Assembly (NCBI RefSeq): GCF_001435845.1
Contig: NZ_CM003596.1
Coordinates: 3,023,298 to 3,087,297, forward strand
DNA: 64,000 nt
Source: Psychrobacter sp. P11G3
GTDB lineage: Bacteria > Pseudomonadota > Gammaproteobacteria > Pseudomonadales > Moraxellaceae
Reading direction: 5' to 3'
Below the pieces are notes generated by a model, which saw nothing but the letters and a program-made list of their open reading frames with translations, was not told the DNA's origin and did not search any database. Every line of letters starts with the position of its first letter. Position 1 is the stretch's first letter. This document shows positions 36,067-47,957 of this stretch, piece after piece. The position numbers were made by a program, and so were the translations under genes.

Positions 36067-36395
36067 ACGTGCCGTGACCAACTTAATAAATAGAGATTGC
36101 CAATATCATCAAACATATAGGTAGTGCTATGTGTTTGACGATATCGAACATGATTGAATAGGGATAAACTTTAACTTTGACTTTTAATTACCGCATTTTA
36201 ATCCATATGCAGCAATCATCCAAAGACTTATATGTATGACATATATTTAGTCAGCGTCTATAATAATGTCTTAATTAAACCACATAACACTGCATTTAAG
36301 TTTAAAAATTAAAATTTAGCCACAAAAAAACCAGCATCGTTGCTGGTTTTTTCGAATAGTGATTAATAATTAATCAACCTATAAAAGCAACAATA
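36067..36395. other. Intergenic region between bfmR and bfmS
   Basis: This gap of 329 bases holds the terminator and then about 260 bases of AT-rich sequence in which a separate bfmS promoter would have to lie. No gene seen. Confidence 0.6.
36323..36353. terminator. Rho-independent terminator between bfmR and bfmS
   Basis: On the minus strand a 9-bp stem (AAACCAGCA with TGCTGGTTT) with an ACGA loop is followed by a T run; A/T runs on both sides make it look bidirectional. It lies 43 bases after the bfmR stop. Confidence 0.9.
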
Positions 36396-37112
36396 TTAGT
36401 TGCCTTCTTTTACGAATAGATAGCCTTTACTACGTACGGTCTTAATACGCTTTGGATTTTCTGGATCATCACCGATTTTTGGACGAATACGTGAGATACG
36501 TACGTCAATTGAACGATCTTGACCATCATACTCAATACCGCGTAGACGCTCAAAGATATCTTCACGAGATAGGATACGACCTGCATTAGAAGCAAGCAAC
36601 CATAGTAAATCATATTCAGCACTTGTGAAATCAACCAACTCATCACCTAGGTTAACTGAACGACCACCATTGTCGATGACTAACTCGCCAAACTCTAGAC
36701 GTTGTGGCACATCTTCTGATGGTGCATTTTCTGAGCGGCGCAGTAGCGCGCGAATACGTGCAAGCAATACACGTGGCTGAGCAGGCTTGGCAACATAGTC
36801 GTCAGCACCCATTTCAAGACCCAATACCTGATCCATGTCTTCAGTACGTGCAGTCAACATCAAAATTGGATTTTGATAGTGCGGACGAACTTCACGGCAG
36901 ACAGTCAAACCATCACTACCAGGTAGCATGACATCCAGTACAACCATATCTGGTTGCTCATTGACGATACGGCGAATAGCACGATTACCATCAGTTTCAA
37001 TTGCCACTTCTAAACCATTTTTGACCAAGTAATCTTGAGTCAACATGGCCAGGCGCTCATCATCTTCAACAATCAAGATTCGGGGGGTGTTGTCTTCTTC
37101 ATTCGTTGTCAT
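36396..37112 (-). CDS. bfmR: OmpR-family response regulator BfmR
   Basis: BfmR is a DNA-binding response regulator of envelope and biofilm genes. The 238-residue product has the receiver domain (ILIVEDDERLAMLTQDYL; phosphoacceptor Asp in VVLDVMLPG near residue 58; MLTARTEDMDQVLGLEMGADDYVAKPAQPR) and a C-terminal winged-helix domain (VDFTSAEYDLLWLLASNAGRILSREDIFERLRGIEYDGQDRSIDVRISR...). Both read nearly identically to Acinetobacter BfmR as I remember it, and the length of 238 is the same. The ATG at 37112 has AGGA seven bases upstream; a frame running further upstream to 37190 is not needed. Confidence 0.93.
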   Translation of the reverse strand: MTTNEEDNTPRILIVEDDERLAMLTQDYLVKNGLEVAIETDGNRAIRRIVNEQPDMVVLDVMLPGSDGLTVCREVRPHYQNPILMLTARTEDMDQVLGLEMGADDYVAKPAQPRVLLARIRALLRRSENAPSEDVPQRLEFGELVIDNGGRSVNLGDELVDFTSAEYDLLWLLASNAGRILSREDIFERLRGIEYDGQDRSIDVRISRIRPKIGDDPENPKRIKTVRSKGYLFVKEGN

Positions 37113-37712
37113 TGTTATATCCTCTAATACATCTAATTTAAAAGCAGTAAAAGTAAGAGCGGTAAAATTAATAGCACCATATAGTGGCACAATTGATGTT
37201 CGTATAGCTGTTACAAACTTGGTAGCACAGTATACTATTAAATTATCAGCTTCCTATACTATAGCTTATAGTCGGTAACAAAACCTATAAACTACCCCTA
37301 TCAAAACTTTAGTTTGCGTCCAGAAATTACGTCAATTACTTCGTTAGTACATTGCAATTTGTATTATCTATCGTTTGCTAATTATCCAAACCATCGAGCC
37401 AACGTTATCGCGTACAGTTACTGCTCGTTACTTATAATACGTTATGTCTAATATAACCATATATTAACGCTGTCGCCAGTGTCTTTTTAAGAAAATTCTA
37501 ATAGGCGATGATTCATTGATAATAAAAGATTTTTTCTGAGAATAGATTGAACTACTACAAATACTATCCAAGTAATAACCGTGTGTATTTACCTCAGAAC
37601 CGTTAATTTCATAACGAATAGACATAAAAAAACAGCCCATATAATGGACTGTCTTTTTATTATTACTTTTAGCGATAACTCTAAATGATTAGCTAGAGCT
37701 ATCAGTAATAAA
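37113..37712. other. Intergenic region between atpC and bfmR
   Basis: These 600 bases hold the atp terminator at 37624-37660 and a long AT-rich upstream region for bfmR. No gene seen; the promoter could not be placed with confidence. Confidence 0.6.
37624..37660 (-). terminator. Terminator of the atp operon
   Basis: On the minus strand a 9-bp stem (ACAGTCCAT with ATGGGCTGT, one T-G pair) with a 3-base loop is followed by seven T residues, about 50 bases after atpC. Confidence 0.9.
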
Positions 37713-38129
37713 TTACGCGCGGTTTTTGTACTTACGGATAGTCTGTAATTGTCCTACTGACTCTGCAAGTGAGGCCAAAGCCGCATTTGTTTGTAGCGTA
37801 TCAGACTGGTTAACTAGCATTTGCTCAGCTTTTTTACGTGCTTCAACGATTTTGCTTTCGTCAAGATTGTGTGCACGCATGGCTGTATCAGCCAATACCG
37901 TAACCATCTTAGGCTGTACTTCTAATACACCACCTGAGACGTAAATTACTTCTTCTTCACCGTTTGGTGTTTGCACTCGCATTGCACCTGGCTTTAGCAA
38001 AGTAATAAGCGGTGTGTGACCTGGCAATACACCAATCTCGCCTTCGGTACCAGTAGCTATTAACATGCTAATTTCGCCTGAATATAACTCTTCACGAGCA
38101 CTTACGACGCGACATTGTAACGTTGCCAT
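37713..38129 (-). CDS. atpC: ATP synthase F1 epsilon subunit
   Basis: The epsilon subunit is part of the F1 central stalk and regulates ATP hydrolysis. The 138-residue product has the N-terminal beta-sandwich (MATLQCRVVSAREELYSGEISMLIATGTEGEIGVLPGHTPLIT), YVSGGVLEVQPKMVTVLADTA, and a helical C-terminal hairpin. It is the last gene of the atp operon and lies 114 bases after atpD. Confidence 0.98.
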   Translation of the reverse strand: MATLQCRVVSAREELYSGEISMLIATGTEGEIGVLPGHTPLITLLKPGAMRVQTPNGEEEVIYVSGGVLEVQPKMVTVLADTAMRAHNLDESKIVEARKKAEQMLVNQSDTLQTNAALASLAESVGQLQTIRKYKNRA

Positions 38130-38243
38130 ACTTAATTCCTTACCATCAAAGCGCGATCAAAAAACAGTAAAACTGCGATGCGTTACTGAAGAGTAGATAC
38201 AAGGTTTATATTATATCTACTCGTTAGCTTATGCTTATACAAC

Positions 38244-39695
<1,452 letters not shown>

Positions 39696-39715
39696 CTATA
39701 TATAGGTGTAGTCAA

Positions 39716-40597
39716 TTATGAAACAGCAGCAGCACCGCCAACGATTTCCGAGATTTCTCGGGTAATCGCCGCTTGACGCAGCTTGTTATAAACCAACTGT
39801 AAATCGTTAATAAGGTCACCAGCATTATCTGTTGCCGCTTTCATCGCAACCATACGTGAAGACTGCTCAGAGGCAATGTTTTCCATTACCGCTTGATAAA
39901 CAATCGACTCAATATAGCGACCAAGCAATTCATCAATTAACGTCTTGATGTCAGGCTCGTAGATATAATCCCAGCTAAGTTCTGTCTGTAGACCACTGTC
40001 TTCATCATCAAATGACTGCTCTGGTAGAGGAACCAACTGATTGACTGTTGGTTTCTGAGTCATCGCATTGATGAATCGGTTGTAGACCACATAGATACGG
40101 TCAATATTACCGTTACTATAGTCTTCAAGCATCGCTTGAACCGGTGCATTCAATTGTTCAAACGTTGGTTTATCGCCATAATCGGTCACAGCCGATGTAA
40201 CTTTACCACCAAAGTTTTTAAAGAAACTCACACCTTTGGCACCGATGACTGCAAACTCAGCTTGTACAGACTGATCTTGATAATCTTGGATACTTTTAGT
40301 TAGGGCTTTGAATAAGTTAATATTCAAACCACCCGCTAGGCCACGGTCAGAGGTAATGACAATATAGCCAACCTTATTGACTGGACGCGATACCATATAC
40401 GGATGTTTGTAGTCTGATGAGGCATGCACCAAATGTGAAATAACCCGGCGCATACTATCAGCATACGGGCGACCCACTTCCATGCGCTCTTGCGCACGGC
40501 GCATTTTACTTGCCGCTACCATTTGCATAGCACGAGTAATTTTCTGGGTGCTTTTAATACTGGTGACTTTGGCACGTATCTCTTTTAAGCTTGCCAT
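39716..40597 (-). CDS. atpG: ATP synthase F1 gamma subunit
   Basis: The gamma subunit is the rotating shaft of F1. The 293-residue product has the N-terminal helix [36 protein letters not shown], the central [17 protein letters not shown], and the C-terminal helix [38 protein letters not shown]. It follows atpA after an unusually long gap of 216 bases that contains a hairpin. Confidence 0.98.
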   Translation of the reverse strand: MASLKEIRAKVTSIKSTQKITRAMQMVAASKMRRAQERMEVGRPYADSMRRVISHLVHASSDYKHPYMVSRPVNKVGYIVITSDRGLAGGLNINLFKALTKSIQDYQDQSVQAEFAVIGAKGVSFFKNFGGKVTSAVTDYGDKPTFEQLNAPVQAMLEDYSNGNIDRIYVVYNRFINAMTQKPTVNQLVPLPEQSFDDEDSGLQTELSWDYIYEPDIKTLIDELLGRYIESIVYQAVMENIASEQSSRMVAMKAATDNAGDLINDLQLVYNKLRQAAITREISEIVGGAAAVS

Positions 40598-40729
40598 AAT
40601 GATTCCAATATAAGAGGGTTAAAAAGCATTGGCGCATGCGACAATCGTTTGATATACAACATCAATCCTACAGAATAACATTTTATATCTTGTGGCATTA
40701 CGCGATCTAATACCGGTAATGGTTAAAAC

Positions 40730-40764
40730 AGTGGCGCAAATATCTGGTCAGACAACGCGCCACT
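40730..40764 (-). other. Hairpin between atpA and atpG
   Basis: On the minus strand AGTGGCGC and GCGCCACT form an exact 8-bp G/C-rich stem with a 19-base loop, followed by GTTTTAACC. The T run is short, so this is more likely an attenuator or an mRNA-stability element than a full terminator. Confidence 0.6.
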
Positions 40765-40813
40765 TTATCAGCTCTAAGCTACAGTTATAACCAATTCGGC
40801 TTAACCCGTTAAA

Positions 40814-42358
40814 TTAATAACTGTGATTTTGTTTAAAGGTCTCTAGAGATGACTTTAAACGACCTGCGATATCATCATTGTAGTTCGCAGTGTCATCAAT
40901 CTCACGCATCAATTCACTTTGCTCATCATGCATATAACGTAGGTACGCTTCTTCGAAAGAACCAATCTTTTCGACAGGTACGTCAGCTAAGAAGCCTTCG
41001 TTTGAAGCATAGATAACGGCTGCTTGCTCAGAGATTGACATCGGCTGATACTGCTTCTGCTTCATCAATTCAGTTACACGCTCACCATGATCAAGCTGTT
41101 CGCGAGTTGCGTCATCAAGATCTGAGGCGAACTGAGCAAATGCTGCCAATTCACGATACTGAGCTAGAGCGGTACGAATACCACCAGATAGCTTTTTGAT
41201 GATCTTAGTCTGAGCGGCACCACCAACACGAGATACCGAGATACCAGCGTTTACTGCTGGACGGATACCTGAGGCGAATAAACTAGACTCTAGGAAGATC
41301 TGACCATCAGTGATCGAAATCACGTTGGTTGGTACGAATGCAGATACGTCACCAGCTTGTGTTTCAATGATTGGTAGTGCGGTTAAAGAACCAGTTTTAC
41401 CTTTCACTTCACCGTTAGTGAACTTTTCCACATAATCAGCATTTACACGCGATGCACGCTCAAGTAGGCGTGAGTGTAAATAGAATACGTCACCAGGATA
41501 AGCTTCACGACCTGGCGGACGACGTAATAGTAGTGAAATCTGACGATAAGCAACTGCTTGCTTTGATAAGTCATCAAATACAATCAGTGCATCTTCGCCG
41601 CGGTCACGGAAGTATTCGCCCATCGTACAACCTGAATACGGTGCAATATACTGAAGTGCTGCAGGCTCTGATGCTGAAGCAACCACAACAGTGGTATATT
41701 CTAGTGCGCCAGTTTGCTCAAGCTTACGTACTACGTTAGCGATAGTTGAACGTTTCTGTCCGATAGCCACGTATACACATTTAATGCCTGAAGCTTTCTG
41801 TGCGATGATCGCATCGATAGCCATCGCTGTTTTACCAGTCTGACGGTCACCAATGATAAGCTCACGCTGACCACGACCGATTGGAATCATGGTATCAACG
41901 GCTTTATAACCAGTCATTACTGGTTGATCTACTGATTGACGGTCGATAACGCCTGGAGCGATCTTTTCGACTTTATCAGTCATCTTGGCATCGATAGGAC
42001 CTTTGCCATCAATAGGATTACCCAAAGCATCAACAACACGGCCTAACAGCTCAGGACCTACTGGTACTTCAAGAATACGACCAGTACAATAGGCTTTTTG
42101 ACCTTCTTGCAGCTTTAGGTAATCACCAAGTACTACCGCGCCAACAGAATCACGCTCTAAGTTTAGAGCCATTCCGTAGATTTCGCCTTCAAACTCAATC
42201 ATTTCGCCGTACATGGCATCTTCAAGACCATGAATCTGCACGATACCGTCAGATACTTTGACAATCGTGCCTTCATTCTTTGCAGTTGCACCCGCATCAA
42301 GGTCTTGAATACGCTGCTTAATCAGGTTACTGATTTCCGCTGGATTCAATTGTTGCAT
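40814..42358 (-). CDS. atpA: ATP synthase F1 alpha subunit
   Basis: The alpha subunit carries the non-catalytic nucleotide sites of F1. The 514-residue product has Walker [27 protein letters not shown], the [45 protein letters not shown] block, and [10 protein letters not shown]. The length matches the family. It lies 93 bases after atpH. Confidence 0.99.
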   Translation of the reverse strand: MQQLNPAEISNLIKQRIQDLDAGATAKNEGTIVKVSDGIVQIHGLEDAMYGEMIEFEGEIYGMALNLERDSVGAVVLGDYLKLQEGQKAYCTGRILEVPVGPELLGRVVDALGNPIDGKGPIDAKMTDKVEKIAPGVIDRQSVDQPVMTGYKAVDTMIPIGRGQRELIIGDRQTGKTAMAIDAIIAQKASGIKCVYVAIGQKRSTIANVVRKLEQTGALEYTTVVVASASEPAALQYIAPYSGCTMGEYFRDRGEDALIVFDDLSKQAVAYRQISLLLRRPPGREAYPGDVFYLHSRLLERASRVNADYVEKFTNGEVKGKTGSLTALPIIETQAGDVSAFVPTNVISITDGQIFLESSLFASGIRPAVNAGISVSRVGGAAQTKIIKKLSGGIRTALAQYRELAAFAQFASDLDDATREQLDHGERVTELMKQKQYQPMSISEQAAVIYASNEGFLADVPVEKIGSFEEAYLRYMHDEQSELMREIDDTANYNDDIAGRLKSSLETFKQNHSY

Positions 42359-42451
42359 TGCCTTGTTTCCTTTAATTTATGATAACCCGCCCACTGACTT
42401 AATTGCTCTTATAATCATACAGCCAATATTTGACTGTATTGATGATTGGCA

Positions 42452-43075
42452 TTAGGCAGTTAGCTGTGTTTTTAACTGTTGTAACTTGCCGCGCATCGAA
42501 TCATCAATGACTTTGTCACCGACTTTGATTGTAGCGCCTGCCAATAGACTTGGATCAACTGATTCGTGAATCACTACACTAGCATTTAGCGAGGCAGCAA
42601 GACGCGTTTGTAGCGTTTGACGCTGTTCATCAGTCAATGGGTAGGCAGAGGTCACATATGCGTCAAGCTGCTTTAAGCTTATTGCCTTGTGACGGCGATA
42701 ATGCTCATAAACTTCAGGAAGCAGCGCCAGACGCTCTTGTTCTGATAACTGTTTAACGAAGTTACTAAGTGCTACTGATACTTTTGGATAGCTTACGTTA
42801 CTGTCAAGGCTAGTCCCTTGAGCTTCGCTTAATAACTGCTTAAAAGCAGAATCATTAGCGCTAGCTACTTGCGTATCATAAAGATCGACCAAAGCAGCTG
42901 ACTTATGCTCAGCAGAAACAGCTGGATTGTCTAGCCAAGTACTGAACGACTTGTCATTGACAACAGTGCTAGCAACAAGTAAGAAGTTTTCCCACTCGTT
43001 GACTGCGCCGTTTTCGTTGGCATAGTCAAACGCGGCTTTAGCGTACGGTCGTGCTAAGGTTGATAAGTCAGCCAT
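42452..43075 (-). CDS. atpH: ATP synthase F1 delta subunit
   Basis: The delta subunit joins F1 to the peripheral stalk. The product starts [19 protein letters not shown], typical of the family, with an N-terminal helical bundle and a C-terminal [26 protein letters not shown] block. At 207 residues it is about 30 longer than E. coli delta (177), with the extra sequence in the middle (about residues 80-105, [18 protein letters not shown]). It is closely packed with atpF (13 bases apart). Confidence 0.97.
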   Translation of the reverse strand: MADLSTLARPYAKAAFDYANENGAVNEWENFLLVASTVVNDKSFSTWLDNPAVSAEHKSAALVDLYDTQVASANDSAFKQLLSEAQGTSLDSNVSYPKVSVALSNFVKQLSEQERLALLPEVYEHYRRHKAISLKQLDAYVTSAYPLTDEQRQTLQTRLAASLNASVVIHESVDPSLLAGATIKVGDKVIDDSMRGKLQQLKTQLTA

Positions 43076-43088
43076 TATATCCTCACAA

Positions 43089-43559
43089 TTACAGCTTCGC
43101 CGCCAGTTGGTCTAACATACTGGCATGTTTTTGCACATCGACTTTGTCTTGCAAAATCTTCTCTGCACCAAGTACAGCCAGTTCAGCAACTTGGGCACGT
43201 AATGATTCACGCGCTTGATTGATTTCTTGATCGATAGATGCTTGCGCTTGTTGACGAATGCGCTCGCCTTCCGCTTGGGCCTGCGTTTTTGCATCTTCGA
43301 CAAGCTGGTTGGCACTCTTGTTCGCTTGCTCGATTAGAGCAGCAGCTTTAGTCTTTGCAAGAGTAAGCTCCTGCTGGACATCTTGCTCCGCGGTCGCCAG
43401 GTCTGCTTTTGCTTTTTCTGCGGCATTCAGGCCTTCAGCAATTTTACGCTGACGCTCATTGATGGCACCAATAAGTGGTGGCCACACGAATTTCATGCAG
43501 AACATCACAAAGATTGCAAAAGCAATGGCTTGACCGATGAGGGTAGAATTGATATTCAC
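43089..43559 (-). CDS. atpF: ATP synthase Fo b subunit
   Basis: Subunit b forms the peripheral stalk. The 156-residue product starts [44 protein letters not shown], with one membrane helix and then a long charged coiled coil rich in Ala, Gln, Glu and Lys. The length is exactly that of E. coli AtpF. It lies between atpE and atpH. Confidence 0.98.
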   Translation of the reverse strand: MNINSTLIGQAIAFAIFVMFCMKFVWPPLIGAINERQRKIAEGLNAAEKAKADLATAEQDVQQELTLAKTKAAALIEQANKSANQLVEDAKTQAQAEGERIRQQAQASIDQEINQARESLRAQVAELAVLGAEKILQDKVDVQKHASMLDQLAAKL

Positions 43560-43676
43560 GTGATCACCTCTTTGTTAATGAAAAATCAGTTTCATTGATC
43601 ATATTTGATAGCCAAACTTTGGCTATGGTTAAGATACAAACTTTGACTACCAAACATTTACAACTGAGCTTTCTGA

Positions 43677-43943
<267 letters not shown>

Positions 43944-43958
43944 CTATTGAATGTCTAA

Positions 43959-44837
<879 letters not shown>

Positions 44838-44913
44838 TTATTAATCAACGATTTAATCAACTACCAAAAATATGGTTGTCATCTGATGAGGTTTTAGTGT
44901 TTTATTTGATGTG

Positions 44914-44942
44914 CTTATAAGCAAGCAAATAATTCATGCTAA
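44914..44942 (-). promoter_or_regulatory. Predicted promoter of atpBEFHAGDC
   Basis: On the minus strand TTAGCA (44942-44937) and TATAAG (44919-44914) are 17 bases apart. It would give a leader of about 80 bases before atpB. This is a consensus-based guess. Confidence 0.45.
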
Positions 44943-45025
44943 AGCGCTCATGTAACCAACAACATCCAACCCATAGTTCTATTACTAATATGCAATAATT
45001 GATAGCTTGAGATAAATTTTAGCTA

Positions 45026-45062
45026 TCAAAAAAGGGCTTATGATGAATCAGTAATAGCCCTT
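45026..45062 (-). terminator. Terminator between atpI and atpB
   Basis: On the minus strand AAGGGCT pairs exactly with AGCCCTT across a 17-base loop, and six T residues follow. A second inverted repeat (TTGATAGCT/AGCTATCAA, 44999-45007 with 45021-45029) lies just downstream. Together they should separate atpI transcripts from the atpB promoter. Confidence 0.65.
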
Positions 45063-45501
45063 GCATTTTTATACGCAAAATTATTATATATGTGCTTGCC
45101 CACTGACCGTTTTTTACGATCGGCGCCTAATATAGCGCTTATAAGCAAAATATTTAGCCGCCTATATTAATGCAGCGTTGTATTCGTGTAAAGTCAATTG
45201 TGATTTTTTTATCCACTGTATGAATAAGTTAGCCACCAGTTTTACTTGCTAATATAGCCACTAACCATAATTAGATATCAGTAATCTAATTATCAGCAAT
45301 ACAGATAGTTGAATAACCCCTACCCTCTTACTGCATACTACGTCTAACATTGAGACTCATAGTGCGGTCTTTATAATCACTGGTACTATCCTAAGACAGC
45401 GTTGTGCTTCGACTTTTCGAACTAGTCATAGAGAAGCTGGACGGCAGGGTGACTTGCCAGTACTATTAATAAACCATCTGTTTAGCGATCATTTATTAGC
45501 G

Positions 45502-45900
45502 CTAGCGTATATGCCACAACATCCAACTGTGACTAATTTGCATTACCATAAAACCGATAAACAGCGCTGGCGCAGATAGGGGTTGTACGGTAATAAAAAT
45601 TAGTGCAAAACCAAACACGGTCAATAACCATTTTGACATTTGACCCCGATATAGCTGGCTAACGATGTGTTGGCGCGCGCGATATCCGGTGTACCAAAAA
45701 ATAAAAAACGCAAATACTGCTTGAGTGATAAAACTTAATAGCGCACCAATTGCAGCGCTTTTTGCTATCGTAAGTTCACTATGTAGCCAAATAGTATCTA
45801 CTAACCAAGCAATGATAATAAGGATAAATAGTATCCATGCTTGTCGTTTAATATAGATGCCAATCTTGTCTTTTTGCGTGCGTTTGGCAGGCTTGGTCAT
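45502..45900 (-). CDS. atpI: AtpI-like ATP synthase subunit I
   Basis: The 132-residue product has a basic N-terminus (MTKPAKRTQKDKIGIYIKRQA) and four hydrophobic segments (about 20-38, 50-75, 92-110, 112-128), with the Gly-rich IGALLSFITQAVFAFFIFWY typical of the ATP synthase I family (PF03899). AtpI is thought to help c-ring assembly or magnesium supply and is not part of the final enzyme. The ATG at 45900 has AGGA six bases upstream; an upstream start at 45942 was rejected. Position at the head of the atp locus supports the call. The distance to atpB is unusually long. Confidence 0.75.
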   Translation of the reverse strand: MTKPAKRTQKDKIGIYIKRQAWILFILIIIAWLVDTIWLHSELTIAKSAAIGALLSFITQAVFAFFIFWYTGYRARQHIVSQLYRGQMSKWLLTVFGFALIFITVQPLSAPALFIGFMVMQISHSWMLWHIR

Positions 45901-46176
45901 CGGTATTCCTATAGCCCTTACAGCATTGGGACAATATATCATACTTATGATAATTTTATCCGTGAATGACTTACTCTACAGGCATTACCTTTCGGCCAAA
46001 ATAAAACGCTACTTATTATAGGTAGAGCGTAACTATTAAGCAAGTAAAATATGACTTTTATCAGTAACCTAACTCAAAACAGTTATGGTAATAGCGCATT
46101 TTCACTTACCAAGTTCATATCACGCTCTCACATAGATACTTCTACGCGGCTTATAATGTAGTAATCTATATCGCCT

Positions 46177-47061
46177 CTATTGTGCAACACACTTATTAAT
46201 TTGTTGAGCCATAGTTTGCCAACTACTAATAAAGTCTTTGCTATTATTACTCATGTCTTCGACTTGTATGGTTGTATTGACTGGCTGCAGTTTGGCAAGC
46301 AGACCTTTTGAAACAGTGCCTTGGTTAACCATACACATTTGCTTCACAGGACGATTCTTATTCAACCAAAGTAGCTGGCTGGCTTTAGGAGAAATATGAT
46401 GATCCGGACTTAGACTACCGGCTAATTTTATATGAGCAGCTTTTTCAATGTATTGATAGGCATCATGATATGCCCAGTAAGGGCGATTTTCCTGTGTGCC
46501 TTTCTGTACGTCAGCGACCGCTTTATCCATACGTTCCGCAAATTTTTTAACATTGGCTTGATAAGTGCTTGTATACTCCGGATTAGCATGGCTGTGGATC
46601 ACGGCTAGTGCACGGGTAATAGCTTTAGCATTTTCAGGATCTAACCAAATATGTGGATCTAGCGTACCTTCAATTGCCTCGCCTTTTACGTCTCGCAGCG
46701 GATAGCGGTTAAACGCATCAAACTCAAACATAGCAATGGCGTTGGGTGCATTTTTCAAACTACCAGTTAGACTATTCTCTAATACAGGCCCAAACCAGAC
46801 TACAAATTTGCTGTCTTTAATGGCTTTCATATCACTTGGACTAACACTACCATGATGCCCAACATCACCTGCCTGTAAGATTCTATTGGCTGATGGTGCG
46901 CCTTCAGTGACCGCTTCACTGAGTAAAAACATCGGATAGTTGCTTACACTTACGGTTGCTGCTTGAGCACTTAGTGTCAGAAGACTCAGCGCCATGCCTG
47001 AAATTAGTAAACGTTTTAGTATAGTGGTTGGGCGTATTAGGTGATTAAAAACTGAGTTCAT
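46177..47061 (-). CDS. znuA: Zinc ABC transporter substrate-binding protein
   Basis: ZnuA captures zinc in the periplasm for the ZnuBC importer. The 294-residue product has a signal peptide (LLISGMALSLLTLSAQA, cleaved near residue 34), metal-ligand regions GDVGHHGSVSPSD, TLDPHIWLDPENA and LSPDHHISPKA, and the helix YHDAYQYIEKAA. Unlike E. coli ZnuA it lacks a long His-rich loop. It is divergent from zur, and the Zur box at 47183-47197 lies about 120 bases upstream of its ATG. Confidence 0.93.
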   Translation of the reverse strand: MNSVFNHLIRPTTILKRLLISGMALSLLTLSAQAATVSVSNYPMFLLSEAVTEGAPSANRILQAGDVGHHGSVSPSDMKAIKDSKFVVWFGPVLENSLTGSLKNAPNAIAMFEFDAFNRYPLRDVKGEAIEGTLDPHIWLDPENAKAITRALAVIHSHANPEYTSTYQANVKKFAERMDKAVADVQKGTQENRPYWAYHDAYQYIEKAAHIKLAGSLSPDHHISPKASQLLWLNKNRPVKQMCMVNQGTVSKGLLAKLQPVNTTIQVEDMSNNSKDFISSWQTMAQQINKCVAQ

Positions 47062-47182
47062 AGTTGGTATCTTCGCTATATAGGTGATGAAGAATGAGTG
47101 TTAGTCATGAAATAACGCATTTGATGAAAACGTAATAGATACCAGATAGCTTAAGACAGCTTATCTTCTTTTCGTTTTATTA

Positions 47183-47197
47183 TGTTATACTATAACA
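47183..47197. promoter_or_regulatory. Zur box between znuA and zur
   Basis: TGTTATACTATAACA is a perfect 7-1-7 palindrome equal to the core of the gammaproteobacterial Zur operator (TGTTATA-N-TATAACA). It lies in the divergent region and overlaps a possible -10 (TATACT) for zur, so zinc-bound Zur should repress both directions. Confidence 0.88.
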
Positions 47198-47244
47198 ATA
47201 AAAAACATAATAAAAAAGCCATTTTATTTCTAGGAGTCGGTACC

Positions 47245-47793
47245 ATGTCTACTCATTCATCCATTTGTGAACATCTGCATGATGCGCAAGACTTTACGCC
47301 ACAGGACGTCATAGAGCGCCTCAACGCTGCAAAAGAGCAGTGTCGCTTAAATGGCTCACGTTTTACTGCGTTACGTCAGCAAATATATCAGCTGATATTA
47401 GAAGCAAACAAGCCTATCGGTGCCTACGACTTGATCGCTCAATTACAGAGTGTGCGTCTATCAGATACTGACAATAGTGACGAAACAAAAGATCAGTCGG
47501 GCAAAAGAAAAACCACAAAGAACGTCGCCCCACCAACGGTTTATCGCAGTTTAGAGTTTTTATTAAGCGAAGGTTTGATTCATCAATTGACTTCTATTAA
47601 TGCTTATGTGCCTTGCTGCCATCCAAGAGCACAGCATACAGCGGCGTTCCTGATCTGCGGGCAGTGCCAACGTGTGCAAGAATGCAGTAGCCTACCCGTT
47701 CAAGAAATAATGTCCTTTGCTGAGCAGGATGTGGGATTCGTCGTTGAACGCAGTGTGATCGAACTTAGCGGTCGGTGTCAGGCCTGTCAATAG
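47245..47793 (+). CDS. zur: Zinc uptake regulator, Fur family
   Basis: Zur represses zinc uptake genes when zinc is bound. The 182-residue product has the Fur-family winged helix (RFTALRQQIYQLILEANKPIGAYDLIAQL, PPTVYRSLEFLLSEGLIHQL) and the two structural-zinc CxxC pairs (ICGQC; CQAC at the C-terminus). An insertion of about 25 polar residues (LSDTDNSDETKDQSGKRK) lies in the wing region. AGGAG lies eight bases before the ATG at 47245; an upstream start at 47182 would lie within the Zur box. It heads zur-znuC-znuB and is probably autoregulated. Confidence 0.93.
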   Translation: MSTHSSICEHLHDAQDFTPQDVIERLNAAKEQCRLNGSRFTALRQQIYQLILEANKPIGAYDLIAQLQSVRLSDTDNSDETKDQSGKRKTTKNVAPPTVYRSLEFLLSEGLIHQLTSINAYVPCCHPRAQHTAAFLICGQCQRVQECSSLPVQEIMSFAEQDVGFVVERSVIELSGRCQACQ

Positions 47794-47878
47794 CTTATAA
47801 ACTCAGCAACTTACAAACTTAGTAGCTTATAAACTCAGGAACTTAGTAGCTTATAAACCTAGTAGTTTATAAATATTG
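47791..47878 (+). repeat. Degenerate 16-bp tandem repeat between zur and znuC
   Basis: About five and a half units related to TAGCTTATAAACTCAG occur here, the first beginning at the zur stop codon (47791-47793). Units at 47791-47806 and 47823-47838 are identical; later units diverge. Confidence 0.85.
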
Positions 47879-47957
47879 TCCACCCTTCTCTTTGTTCGTT
47901 CTTAATATCCATATTTTGGTTATCTCTATCTTTTACTTATCTATTCGTTGTCATATT

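Noticed and set aside
45901-45942. Upstream start for atpI
   Set aside because: The ATG at 45900 has AGGA six bases upstream and gives the usual basic N-terminus.
47791-47878. CRISPR array
   Set aside because: The units are 16 bp and directly adjacent without unique spacers, and no cas gene is near.
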